Positions 52,016 through 60,433 of a stretch of DNA of 64,000 nucleotides are shown piece by piece. A program made the translations under genes and the position numbers. The stretch spans positions 50,332-114,331 of the forward strand of contig NZ_JAHFZF010000012.1 in the NCBI RefSeq assembly GCF_018619435.1, written 5' to 3'. Each line of letters starts with the position of its first letter. The first letter of the stretch is position 1. The DNA comes from Rhodoferax sp. U11-2br. Lineage in GTDB: Bacteria; Pseudomonadota; Gammaproteobacteria; Burkholderiales; Burkholderiaceae_C. Below the pieces are notes generated by a model. That model saw only the letters and a program-made list of their open reading frames with translations. It was not told the origin of the DNA and did not search any database.

Positions 52016-53269
52016 CTACAAGCCGTCATCCAATGCCTGGATGGACTTGGCGGTGAACCCAAGAAGCGCCACAACCGCCCCCACCAGCCCAAGCAGCACA
52101 AACATCCAGCGCACACCCATCCACTCACCCAGTGGCATCCCGAACAACAAGCCCACGGGTGCCGCCAGCCCCATGACCGCGTTGAGCAAGGACAGCGCCC
52201 GCCCCTGCAGATGGTTCGGAATGCTGGTTTGCAACAGCGCCACCAGGGGCGCATTACCCAGCGCAAACGTGACCCCGCTGATGATCCAGCAAACCACCGC
52301 CGCCTGGAACCAGCCGCTGGGCATCAGGCTGGTCAGCGCCATGGCCAGACACGAGGCCGCCAAACCCGCCAGAACCCAAGGCACTTTGCGCTGCGGCGCC
52401 AAAGCTGTCACCAACAAGCCGCCCAGAATCATGCCGAGGCCCTCCAGCCCCTCCATCAGGGCCACCTCGGGCGCGCCGCCCCCAAAATGGGTTTTCACCA
52501 GCAAGGGCACCAGGGTGAAGGTCGGCATCACCACCAGCACCACAGCCGCCAGCAAACCATACAGCCGACGCAAGCCCGGGATGCGCCACACCAGGTGCAC
52601 CCCTTCGACAAACTCGCCCCACATGGCATGTTTGCCCGCCTGGCGCACAAAGGTCTGCGGTATACCCAGCACCAGCAGCGGCACGATGCCCAACAAAGCG
52701 GTGATGACATCGATGCCCAAAGCCCAGCCCATCGGCAAAACGCTGATGGCCAGCGCCCCCAGCGGGGCTGCGGCCACCATCGTCAGGCTTTGCAGGGTTT
52801 GGTTCAAGCCAGCGGCACGTGGCAAAAAGCTGGTGGGCACCAGCATGGCCACACTGGCCTCGGCGGCAGGCATCTGAAACGCCTGCATCGCACTGCGAAT
52901 ACCCATCATGACGTAGACATGCCACAGCGCCACCTGTTCGGTGACAAACAGCAGCATCAAGACCAGCATACACAGGGCGCTCACAGCATCTGCCGCGATC
53001 ATCAGGACACGGCGGCTATAGCGGTCGGCCAGGGTGCCGCCCAAGGGGCTCAGCAGTGCCTGCGGCAGCAGCGCCACCATACCGGCAAACGCCAGGGAAG
53101 ACATGTCGCCCGTGGTGTCTGTGATCCACCACAACAACACAAACTGCGTCAGCGCCGAACCCATCAGCGACAACGCCTGGCCGCCATAAATCAGGCCAAA
53201 GCGCCATTTCCAAGGGCTTGGCGTTGCCTGCGCCAGAGGGGCGCTGGCCGATGCCGTGGCGCCTAACAT
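52016..53269 (-). CDS. MFS transporter (macrolide-efflux type)
   Basis: This 417-residue major facilitator has twelve hydrophobic segments. The start WKWRFGLIYGGQALSLMGSALTQFVLLWWITDTTGD and the loop 2-3 motif GGTLADRYSRRVLM fit the MFS_3/MefA-like group. The central loop after helix 6 is short. It follows another pump gene, overlapping its end by 7 bp, so both are likely made from one transcript under the nearby TetR regulator. Substrate unknown, probably drugs or toxic organics. Confidence 0.88.
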   Translation of the reverse strand: MLGATASASAPLAQATPSPWKWRFGLIYGGQALSLMGSALTQFVLLWWITDTTGDMSSLAFAGMVALLPQALLSPLGGTLADRYSRRVLMIAADAVSALCMLVLMLLFVTEQVALWHVYVMMGIRSAMQAFQMPAAEASVAMLVPTSFLPRAAGLNQTLQSLTMVAAAPLGALAISVLPMGWALGIDVITALLGIVPLLVLGIPQTFVRQAGKHAMWGEFVEGVHLVWRIPGLRRLYGLLAAVVLVVMPTFTLVPLLVKTHFGGGAPEVALMEGLEGLGMILGGLLVTALAPQRKVPWVLAGLAASCLAMALTSLMPSGWFQAAVVCWIISGVTFALGNAPLVALLQTSIPNHLQGRALSLLNAVMGLAAPVGLLFGMPLGEWMGVRWMFVLLGLVGAVVALLGFTAKSIQALDDGL

Positions 53270-54774
53270 TCCCGCACCTGTGCTGCGTTGGCGGCACCCG
53301 CACCGTTCTTCCAGTACACCCAGGCGGCCACCGCAACCAACAGAGCCACCAACAGCCCCAGACTGGATGCGTAGGCCGATTCAAACGAGGCATGGGCCAC
53401 CGCCACCAAGCTGGCCTGGGCAGACCCAGGCAGCGTTTGGGCCGCGCGTAATGCAGCCTCCAGGCTGTCTGCCACCTGCGCGTCTGGCGACAACCAGGCC
53501 TGCGTCGCCATGTGGCTGCCATACACCGCAGACATCAAACTGCCCACCACCGTGACACCCAAGGCGCCGCCCAACTCGTAAGACACCTCCTCCACCGAGG
53601 CCGCCATGCCCGCCTGTTGTTCGGCAATGCTGTTCATCAAGGTGGTGGAGGCGGCACTGATCACCGCCCCTACGCCCAGGCCCAACACCACCAGACAGCT
53701 GCCCTGCACCCAGGTGCTGGCATCACGCCACAGCAGCAAACCGCCAATACCCACGGCCGCCAACAACAAGGACCCGATCAGCATTCGCATGGCGCCAACA
53801 CGGTGCAGCCAAGCCCCTGCCAGCGGCCCCACCACCAGGGAGGCCAGTGGCAAAGGCAGCATGAACAAACTGGTTTGCAGGGGTGACATGGCCTGCACCA
53901 ACTGCAGGCGCTGGCTCAGCACCAGTTGCAGACCCATCAGGGTTGCCGCAGCCACCACGGCCGCCAAGACCGAGGCAAAAAACCCGGGCGTGCGAAAGAT
54001 CGCAAAGTCCAGCATGGGCTGGGCCAAACGACGCTGTCGACGTGTGAACACCACCAGACAAGCCACGCCAAGCGCGGTGGCCAAGCACACCTCCGACCAC
54101 GACGACGCCTGCAGCCCCATGGACTTGATGGCATAGGCCAGAGCAATCAAACCCACCATCACCTGGAAAGACCCCACACCGTCCCAATGCCGGGAGGTAT
54201 CCCCCGCCATGCGGGGAATCAGCAGCCAGGCCAGCACCAGCGCCACCAACACAATCGGCACGTTGATCAAAAACACCGAGCCCCACCAGAAATGCTCCAG
54301 CAAAAAGCCGCCCAGCACCGGGCCAAACGCGGCGCCGCCAGACGCCACCGAGGCCCACACCCCAATGGCCACAGCGCGCTCTTGCTCGTCCGTGAAGATC
54401 AGGCGAACGATGGACAGCGTGGACGGCATCATCAAAGCGGCGCCCACCGCCAGCAGGGCGCGCGCCAGGATCAAAACCTCTGGCGTGGGCGAAAAAGCCG
54501 CCAGCAGCGATGCCAGGCCAAACACGACCAAGCCGCTGACAAACAGACGCTTGTGACCCAGCCGGTCGCCCAGCGTGCCCGCCCCCAGCAACAGGCCTGC
54601 GGCGACCAGCGCGTAGGTGTTCACGATCCACAGCTTCTGCGACGCGGTAGCGCCCAGGGCCTGGGTCAGGGTCGGCAAGGCGGTGTAGAGCACCGTCATG
54701 TCCGTCACGATGAGGAACAAGGCGCTTGAGAGGATCGCCAATATGATCCAGCGCTTGGCGTAAGAAGAAGACAT
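53263..54774 (-). CDS. MFS transporter, DHA2 (14-helix) drug:H+ antiporter
   Basis: This protein of about 503 residues has fourteen hydrophobic segments, as in QacA, SmvA and EmrB. Family motifs are DMTVLYTALPTL in helix 1, LGDRLGHKRLFV in loop 2-3 and GPVLGGFLLEHFWWGSVFLINVP (antiporter motif C region). I choose the ATG at 54774 (MSSSYAKRW); further in-frame ATGs at 54780 and 54786 are almost against the operator, and none has a clear ribosome site. It is divergent from the TetR gene with a dyad operator between, so induction by its substrate is likely. SmvA-type pumps export quaternary ammonium compounds and dyes. Confidence 0.9.
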   Translation of the reverse strand: MSSSYAKRWIILAILSSALFLIVTDMTVLYTALPTLTQALGATASQKLWIVNTYALVAAGLLLGAGTLGDRLGHKRLFVSGLVVFGLASLLAAFSPTPEVLILARALLAVGAALMMPSTLSIVRLIFTDEQERAVAIGVWASVASGGAAFGPVLGGFLLEHFWWGSVFLINVPIVLVALVLAWLLIPRMAGDTSRHWDGVGSFQVMVGLIALAYAIKSMGLQASSWSEVCLATALGVACLVVFTRRQRRLAQPMLDFAIFRTPGFFASVLAAVVAAATLMGLQLVLSQRLQLVQAMSPLQTSLFMLPLPLASLVVGPLAGAWLHRVGAMRMLIGSLLLAAVGIGGLLLWRDASTWVQGSCLVVLGLGVGAVISAASTTLMNSIAEQQAGMAASVEEVSYELGGALGVTVVGSLMSAVYGSHMATQAWLSPDAQVADSLEAALRAAQTLPGSAQASLVAVAHASFESAYASSLGLLVALLVAVAAWVYWKNGAGAANAAQVREC

Positions 54775-54789
54775 TACCATCACCATACG

Positions 54790-54813
54790 ATTAAAATATG
54801 ACCGTATTTTAAT
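54790..54813. promoter_or_regulatory. putative TetR operator between the MFS and tetR genes
   Basis: ATTAAAATA-TGACCG-TATTTTAAT: two perfect 9-bp arms around a six-base spacer in the 54-bp intergenic space, covering the likely promoters of both divergent genes. Confidence 0.82.
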
Positions 54814-54828
54814 TAGAAAGCTCCAAAC

Positions 54829-55392
54829 ATGGGTAGACCGCGGGTTATTGACCGTGAACGCTTGCTTGACATGGCCGAAGACATCGCCCGCCATGAGGGT
54901 GTGGCGCGGCTCACCTTGGGGGCCTTGGCCCTGGCCGCCGGGGTGTCCAAAGGCGGCGTGCAGGCCATTTTTGGCACCAAAGACCAGCTGATGGACGCAC
55001 TCTTTGCGCGCTGGGTCGGTGAATACGACAGCGAGCTGACGGCCAAGGTTGGCCCCACACCCAGCCCGCTGCAGGCGCTGGGGGCTCACATCGACCTCAC
55101 CCGCGACATCGACGAGGCCGAAGCCCACCGTGCCGCCGGGCTGCTGACCGTGCTGTTAAGCACCGCCGATCAGCGCCAGAAGTCCAATGACTGGTACCGC
55201 AGCCGCCTGGATTTGGCAGACCTCTCCACCCCGCAGGGCCGCCGGGCGCGCATCGCGTTTCTGGCCACCGAAGGCGCCTTCTTTTTGCGTTGTTTTGGTC
55301 TCTTGAAAATGGCCGAGCCGGAATGGCACGACATCCTGGACGACATCCGCCGCGAGCTTTTGCCAGAAGACAGCGGCAAGCTCACCAAGTGA
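54829..55392 (+). CDS. TetR-family regulator of the adjacent MFS pumps
   Basis: This 187-residue TetR-family repressor begins MGRPRVIDRERLLDMAEDIA with the DNA-binding helix-turn-helix at about residues 25-50 (LTLGALALAAGVSKGGVQAIFGTKDQLM). The C-terminal half is helical and resembles the TetR_C domains of QacR/YbjK-like proteins that bind cationic drugs (LLSTADQRQ, FFLRCFGLLKM). Its divergent placement next to the DHA2 pump and the dyad between them make it the pump's repressor. Confidence 0.9.
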   Translation: MGRPRVIDRERLLDMAEDIARHEGVARLTLGALALAAGVSKGGVQAIFGTKDQLMDALFARWVGEYDSELTAKVGPTPSPLQALGAHIDLTRDIDEAEAHRAAGLLTVLLSTADQRQKSNDWYRSRLDLADLSTPQGRRARIAFLATEGAFFLRCFGLLKMAEPEWHDILDDIRRELLPEDSGKLTK

Positions 55393-55397
55393 CGGCC

Positions 55398-56069
55398 TCA
55401 GTCGCCCAGGTCAATCACCTGCGCCAAGGCCATACCCGCGGGTGCTTCGTACTGCGCCAGCACCAGAGCGCGATCAGTTTGCTGTGAAGCAACCTCCAAC
55501 TGCCGCAACACATAACGGATAGAGGCCCGGTCCAGCGCCGCCAGCGGGTCATCGAGCAAAGTCACCGCAGCCCCCGCCGCAAACGCCGCCGCCAGCCAGA
55601 CCTTGCGTTTGCTGCCGGTGGACAACATGTAGAGCGGCTTGTCCAGATGTTCAACCAACGACAGCCCCGCCAGCAACTCGGCCCACGCCGGAGCTTCGGG
55701 CGGCAAAAAACCCGGCCACTTGGCGCGCTGCTGTGCGAAAAACTGGTTGGGACAAATGGCGTCAAAAACATCGGTGCGCGGGTCGATCCAGAACACCTGC
55801 TGCCGGTAAGCCAACGGCTGCGCCTGCAAAGACACGCCCTTGATCTGCAAACTGCCCGCCTGCGCCGCCAGATCACCCGCAAGCAGGCGCAGCAGCGTGG
55901 TTTTGCCGCTGCTCTCACCCCCCATCACCAGGGTGACGCCGGGGCCAATACAGGCCGACCAGCCGTCAAACAGCACACGCTGCGGGTAAGAAAACGCCAG
56001 CCCGTCCACCCGCAGGAGCGTGTTTTGCGGGTTGCAGGGGGTGGTGACAAGCGGCGTGGGCACAGACAT
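55398..56069 (-). CDS. divergent ABC ATPase without permease
   Basis: This 223-residue ATPase has Walker A GGESSGKTT (about residues 50-58). The signature is degenerate (LSTGSKRKV instead of LSGGQ), Walker B ends in Asp-Asp (VTLLDDPLAAL) where Glu is usual, and the switch-loop His is absent (VLAQYEAP). It looks like the CcmA branch of short ATPases. No permease gene is adjacent. It may bind nucleotide but hydrolyse weakly, or partner with a distant membrane protein. It converges on the TetR gene with a 5-bp gap. Confidence 0.75.
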   Translation of the reverse strand: MSVPTPLVTTPCNPQNTLLRVDGLAFSYPQRVLFDGWSACIGPGVTLVMGGESSGKTTLLRLLAGDLAAQAGSLQIKGVSLQAQPLAYRQQVFWIDPRTDVFDAICPNQFFAQQRAKWPGFLPPEAPAWAELLAGLSLVEHLDKPLYMLSTGSKRKVWLAAAFAAGAAVTLLDDPLAALDRASIRYVLRQLEVASQQTDRALVLAQYEAPAGMALAQVIDLGD

Positions 56070-56082
56070 GGATTATCTAAGT

Positions 56083-56122
56083 TTCATAGCAATAAGCCCT
56101 TATTTTAAAAGGGCTACCCGAC
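56083..56122. repeat. palindromic repeat copy
   Basis: TTCATAGCAATAAGCCCTTA continues to TTTTAAAAGGGCTACCCGAC. It sits between the divergent ABC ATPase and aspartate dehydrogenase genes. Confidence 0.82.
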
Positions 56123-56208
56123 AACCATGGGTCGCGACATGTGCCGCGTCACGGGTGTCGCTACCTGAATGTGAAAATCGTCACCTCAGAAAAACAGAGG
56201 ATAAAAAC

Positions 56209-56997
56209 ATGCACAAATTGAAGTTTGCCATCGCCGGTTGCGGTTTTCTCGGCAACATCGTGGCTGACGCCTGGCGGCAGGGGCTGCTGGCGGACTATGA
56301 ACTGGTCGGTTGTTTTGGCCGCAATGCGGCATCCACAGCAGCACTGGCCGACAAAAACGCCTGCCAGCCTTGCGCAACCCTCGACGAGTTGCTCGCGCTG
56401 CGACCTGACTATGTGGTGGAGGCGGCGTCACCCGGTTTGCTGCGTGACATTGCCCAACCCACGTTAAACGCAGGAGCCAACCTGATTGTGCTGTCCATCG
56501 GCGCCTTCGCCGACGCAGACTTTCTCTCTCAAGTCGAAACGCTTGCGCGCACAACGGGACGGCGGGTGCACCTTGCGTCGGGTGCGATAGGTGGCTTCGA
56601 CGTGCTGCGCACTGCCGCGCTGATGGGTGCCATTGACGCCGGTATCCGCACCGAAAAAGGGCCTGCGTCACTGCGCGGGACACCCATCTTCAATGAGGAG
56701 TTGCTCACGGCCAGCGCGCCAAGCGAGGTGTTCTCCGGCAATGCCCGTGACGCGATCAGCCTGTTCCCGACCAAGGTCAACGTGTCTGTGGCCACGGCGC
56801 TTGCCACGGCAGGTGTGGCTGCCACGCAGGTCAGTATCAACAGTGTGCCGGGCTTCCTGGGTGACGATCACCGCATTGAGGTTCGTGGTGAAGAGGTTCA
56901 TGTTGTTGTCGACACTTATTCCCGCACCAGCGCCATTGCCGGCTGGAGCGTCGTGGCCTTGATGCGCAACCTCGCCGCGCCAATCGCTTTTGGCTGA
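56209..56997 (+). CDS. nadX: L-aspartate dehydrogenase (NadX/DUF108 family)
   Basis: This 262-residue NAD(P)-dependent dehydrogenase starts with a Rossmann motif AIAGCGFLGNIVAD. The conserved catalytic segment is VHLASGAIGGFDVLRTAAL and the C-terminal domain has NVSVATALA, GDDHRIEVRGEEV. The DUF108 family converts aspartate to iminoaspartate, feeding NAD synthesis (with NadA) or aspartate breakdown. The ATG at 56209 follows CAGAGG. It is alone in its strand context; in polyhydroxyalkanoate-producing relatives similar enzymes have been studied for aspartate supply, so a role in nitrogen metabolism is equally possible. Confidence 0.85.
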   Translation: MHKLKFAIAGCGFLGNIVADAWRQGLLADYELVGCFGRNAASTAALADKNACQPCATLDELLALRPDYVVEAASPGLLRDIAQPTLNAGANLIVLSIGAFADADFLSQVETLARTTGRRVHLASGAIGGFDVLRTAALMGAIDAGIRTEKGPASLRGTPIFNEELLTASAPSEVFSGNARDAISLFPTKVNVSVATALATAGVAATQVSINSVPGFLGDDHRIEVRGEEVHVVVDTYSRTSAIAGWSVVALMRNLAAPIAFG

Positions 56998-57060
56998 GCG
57001 AGAGGGGCGGAGAACGACAGGCCTGCCTGCCGCCTGGCGTCACCCTCACCCAAAACACTA
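56995..57060. repeat. fragment of the long dispersed repeat, copy D
   Basis: CGAGAGGGGCGGAGAACGAC then CTGCCGCCTGGCGTCAC matches the CGAGGGGGCCGGAGAACGG...CTGGCGCCAC end of copies A and B. It begins at the nadX stop codon and is followed by a palindromic repeat. Confidence 0.6.
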
Positions 57061-57071
57061 ATCACTTCACA

Positions 57072-57120
57072 AAAGATAGCTACAACCCCTTACGAAAAAA
57101 GGGCTAGAGGCCATTTTCGC
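57072..57120. repeat. palindromic repeat copy after dispersed repeat D
   Basis: AAAGATAGCTACAACCCCTT continues to ACGAAAAAAGGGCTAGAGGC; 12 bases after the dispersed-repeat fragment. From 57121 to 57542 I see no convincing gene; the sequence around 57232-57460 has the look of decayed coding DNA. Confidence 0.82.
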
Positions 57121-57542
57121 CAACATCCTTGGAAGAAACGCCTCTGATCATCACAAACCCCGTCGGGGCTGACCATGCCATTGCGCTGGTGGGTTACTGG
57201 AAGGCTGCGCTATTGGGACTCGAACCGGGGGAATGAATTCAGTGCGTCGCCAATGCAGCGATTGCTGTCTGTCGATGCCGCTCGCCGAACTCACGCTAGC
57301 GCCCTGCAAGCGGTCATTGGCTCTGACAGCCGAGGAAAACACCAATATCTGCCGAGTCAGGTGCAACGGCAACCAATGGCCACTCTAGGCGGTCATTGCT
57401 ACGCCGATGGCTGTTCTTTCCGTCAGTTCGGACGGGTACAGTTGCCTAATGGGGATTGCTGAATCCTGCTTAAAAAGCGGGCGCTCTAAATCTGCTTTGG
57501 CGATAGATTTTGCATATTGCTGATACAACAAGGGAGAAGCTT

Positions 57543-59261
57543 ATGGACGAGAGGGTTGTGCGAACAATCGCTGGCTTGAGGGACTGGGCGGAGCTTCAAG
57601 CGTTCACGAAGAACGCTGCTGCGAGAGATCGCCTCACGCCAGATGTCAAGGAGGCGCTCGACCAACGCTCAGTTGAACTTGGAAGAGAACTGATGGCTCG
57701 AAAGACCGGGCTAGACTTAACCAGCCTATCTGCCGCTGAACAGAAGATCGTTTTGGCGGTTAGCCAGTACGTGGCGCTCAAGGAGTTTCAGTCCAGCCAT
57801 GCGACACGCACCTTCGATCAGCTACGCAACCGGGGACTTATAGGCGCTGCGGAAAGTGCAGTTTGCAGGGGCAGTCCCACGGAGGGCTTTCGGACGCTCG
57901 CGGAGGCGAACCATAGTGACATCTCCTATGAGCAAATCGTTGTAGACCATACGCAGGAGTTCAGCGAGCGAGCTATCTGGTACTCACGCCGCGCCCTCGG
58001 CATGCCCAACACCTTGTCGAATCCCCCTGCTCAAGATAGCAGCGATATCCAGACTAAGACCACAAGTTTCATTGCATGGTTGAAGAAAGCGGCAAAAATC
58101 AACGACGGCATCATTCCTTTATTCACCAACGATGAGGCAGCTGCTGCGATCGGCCGCAACGACATGCAGAAGTACGGTCGTGCGCACGGCAACATGCAGT
58201 CGCGCATCGACTTCGCGTGCTATCGGGTAGAGCTTCCCCCACTAGGCCTCGCGGCAGAGGAACCGTTTGAATTAGCTTGGTCGCAAGATCGCAGGACGTG
58301 GGCATTCCCGGTAATGCAAATGCAGCGTGCCGCTCAGCTAAGGGAGTGGACCGACCAGGACTTCGATAGGGTTCTGCGGGAAACAGAGCGGCTTCCCGGA
58401 CAAGCACATCTAATCTGGAAGGACGCTTTTGCGAAAGAAGAGCAAGCGATACAAGCCTGGGCGTACAGCTTCTCGACGGAAGAAATAACCGGCGAAGACA
58501 TCGAAGAAAGTAGGGCCAAGCGCAACGCTATCTGGTCGAGAGACGAGTTGATCCTCGCGCTTGACCTCTATATGAGGCACCGCGCTTCACCGCCAGCAAG
58601 AGACTCTCTGGAGATCGAAGAACTGTCTGAGGTGCTAAACCAGCTTGGTACTGTGCTGGGTCAGCGAATTAATGGCACCTATCGGAATACGAACGGTGTC
58701 TACATGAAGTTGATGAACTTCAGGCGCCTTGATCCCGACTACACGGCAGAGGGTAAAAAGGGTTTGACGCGAGGTAACCAAGATGAGGCTCGAGTTTGGG
58801 ATCAGTTCGCTGTTGACCCAGCAAGACTGGCCGAAGTTGCACGGTTCATTCGCAAGGGAATCACCGAGCATCTGAGCGATGAGAACCTGGCCGGCCCTGA
58901 TGAGACCGGCATTGAAGAAGCGGAAGAGGGTAAGGTCGCCACGCGCATGCATCGTTACCGGGAGCGGGACAGGCGGCTCGTGGTTGAGGCGAAAGTGCAA
59001 GCGATGAAGAAGCACGGCCGGTTGGTTTGCTCGGTTTGCAATTTTGACTTCTCGAAGCGCTATGGTGATGTCGGTGCAAACATCATTGACGTTCACCACA
59101 CAAAGCCGGTCCACACGTTGGAACCGGGAGAGAAAACCAAGGTGACTGACCTGGTGCTCCTGTGCTCAAACTGCCATCGCGTTGTCCACTCCAGGCGCAC
59201 ATGGCTCAGCGTCGAACAGGTAAAGACCGCGTTGGCGAACGCGAGCGCTCGTGGACAGTAA
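57543..59261 (+). CDS. HNH endonuclease, McrA-like, with unknown N-terminal half
   Basis: This 572-residue protein ends in an HNH nuclease domain: zinc-binding Cys496/Cys499 (CSVC) and Cys541/Cys544 (CSNCH), with the catalytic-type DVHH at 517-519. Before it, residues 331-450 (WSRDELILALDLY, NGVYMKLMNFRRLDP, then ARVWDQFAVDPARL) match a domain I recall preceding HNH modules in McrA-type, modification-dependent nucleases, in some of which it reads phosphorothioate DNA. The first 330 residues are helical and unrecognised. GGGAG precedes the ATG at 57543. It stands alone, with no methyltransferase, so it probably attacks modified foreign DNA. Confidence 0.8.
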   Translation: MDERVVRTIAGLRDWAELQAFTKNAAARDRLTPDVKEALDQRSVELGRELMARKTGLDLTSLSAAEQKIVLAVSQYVALKEFQSSHATRTFDQLRNRGLIGAAESAVCRGSPTEGFRTLAEANHSDISYEQIVVDHTQEFSERAIWYSRRALGMPNTLSNPPAQDSSDIQTKTTSFIAWLKKAAKINDGIIPLFTNDEAAAAIGRNDMQKYGRAHGNMQSRIDFACYRVELPPLGLAAEEPFELAWSQDRRTWAFPVMQMQRAAQLREWTDQDFDRVLRETERLPGQAHLIWKDAFAKEEQAIQAWAYSFSTEEITGEDIEESRAKRNAIWSRDELILALDLYMRHRASPPARDSLEIEELSEVLNQLGTVLGQRINGTYRNTNGVYMKLMNFRRLDPDYTAEGKKGLTRGNQDEARVWDQFAVDPARLAEVARFIRKGITEHLSDENLAGPDETGIEEAEEGKVATRMHRYRERDRRLVVEAKVQAMKKHGRLVCSVCNFDFSKRYGDVGANIIDVHHTKPVHTLEPGEKTKVTDLVLLCSNCHRVVHSRRTWLSVEQVKTALANASARGQ

Positions 59262-59530
59262 TCCGTTTTCCTAGCCCTCGATCCATCGCAGCGGCATCGT
59301 CAGACGGCACCACATACGACAGCTGGCGGCAGCGATTCCATCTTAAATGACCGGTCCGGCATGAGACGTCCTGGCGGAATCGAGTTCCGGGCGTCTGGTG
59401 AGCTGCTGCTATACGCATCGCTGCTCGTCAACTGACAGGTTGTGACCAAAGCAGCTACCCATGCGGCCGGCCACGAATGACTTAGACCGGCCTCAGGCTG
59501 ACTTTCCCAACCATCGACGTATCCACAACT

Positions 59531-59695
59531 GTTGAAGGCGGGTGGTGGGGTAACCGGGCGCAGAACCCATTCGCGTGATAAAACTGGTTGCGCACCCCCC
59601 TCAGCGGCAACACCCCAGCAAAACACCCAACCAACTCCGTCTCCCGCGAGGGGGCCGGAGAACGGTTACCCCGTCAACCGCCAGGCGCCACGCAG
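59531..59695. repeat. long dispersed repeat, copy B
   Basis: GTTGAAGGCGGGTGGTGGGG to GCGCCACGC matches copy A (44204-44392) closely over most of its length. No palindromic repeat follows this copy. The 540-bp gap 59262-59801 otherwise contains no supported gene. Confidence 0.8.
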
Positions 59696-59801
59696 CAATG
59701 TGTTTTGACACACAGACAACCGGCTGGCAACGGTATTGAATCCCCTGTGTCTGTGTTCCCACATCCTTCACCGGGAAGGGGACAGAGCATCCAGGAGGTC
59801 C

Positions 59802-60125
59802 ATGACATCTTTTTACGAGACGCTTGAGGTCAACCCACACGCCAGCGGTGTCGTGATCCGGGCGGCCTACCGTTGCCTTGCCCAACAACACCATCCGGAC
59901 AAAAACGCGGACTCTGAAGACGCGCAACAAAGGATGATGAACATCAACCGCGCCTACGCTGTGTTGTCAGACCGCCAAAAGCGGCAAGCGTATGACCTGA
60001 GCCAGAGCATCCCCCAGGACTTTTGCGAACGTCGCGGCCTCGACCCTGCCGCCACGACGCAGGTTAAACCGCAGGACAAGCGTACTGCCACAGCCCGGCC
60101 ATTTGCGTTTCGGCCATTGCGTTGA
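59802..60125 (+). CDS. small J-domain (DnaJ-like) protein
   Basis: This 107-residue protein is mostly a J domain (residues 3-65): FYETLEVNPHASGVVIRAAYR, the HPD motif in AQQHHPDKNAD, and INRAYAVLSDRQKRQAYD. The J domain stimulates the ATPase of an Hsp70 such as DnaK. The zinc finger and C-terminal domains of true DnaJ are absent; the last 40 residues are basic and unstructured-looking (TTQVKPQDKRTATARP). A strong AGGAGG lies just before the ATG at 59802, which excludes the longer upstream frame. Its specific client is unknown. Confidence 0.9.
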   Translation: MTSFYETLEVNPHASGVVIRAAYRCLAQQHHPDKNADSEDAQQRMMNINRAYAVLSDRQKRQAYDLSQSIPQDFCERRGLDPAATTQVKPQDKRTATARPFAFRPLR

Positions 60126-60240
60126 GCCCAGGCAGACCGTTAACACATCGCCACCTGGATGCTCGCCCGGCGATCACTTCGGGTCAGTTTTGTAGCACCC
60201 TGCCATGCGCGGGGAAGGGTCATACACGACACAGCATGCC

Positions 60241-60300
60241 GCCAAAATATCAAAAACCATATAATTTTGTTAATTATTAACATTTTTTAATATTTACAAC
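60241..60300. promoter_or_regulatory. AT-rich block upstream of the chemoreceptor
   Basis: About 60 bases of strongly AT-rich DNA, containing the odd palindrome GTTAATTATTAAC at 60269-60281 and several TATA-like hexamers. It stands out against the GC-rich background and probably holds the promoter of the chemoreceptor gene. Confidence 0.5.
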
Positions 60301-60331
60301 GGTTGACAACCCCATAGATCGGACACTCACC

Positions 60332-60433
60332 ATGCATCACACCACCGCCAACATCGCCGCTTTAACAGCGACCTCCTTGGGCCTGCCTTCGTCCACGGCT
60401 TTACACGGCCACAACGACCTGGATATTTCATGA
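60332..60433 (+). CDS. 33-codon leader ORF overlapping the chemoreceptor start
   Basis: The frame [20 protein letters not shown], then [13 protein letters not shown], ends in a TGA that overlaps the chemoreceptor ATG (ATGA at 60430-60433). The chemoreceptor has no strong ribosome site of its own, so translation of this short frame could control it. It has three His and several Thr but no amino-acid run typical of attenuation. The peptide itself resembles nothing I know. Confidence 0.4.
   Translation: MHHTTANIAALTATSLGLPSSTALHGHNDLDIS

Noticed and set aside
57175..57462. 95-codon frame before the HNH gene
   Set aside because: Composition is not protein-like and the region looks like decayed or repeat DNA.
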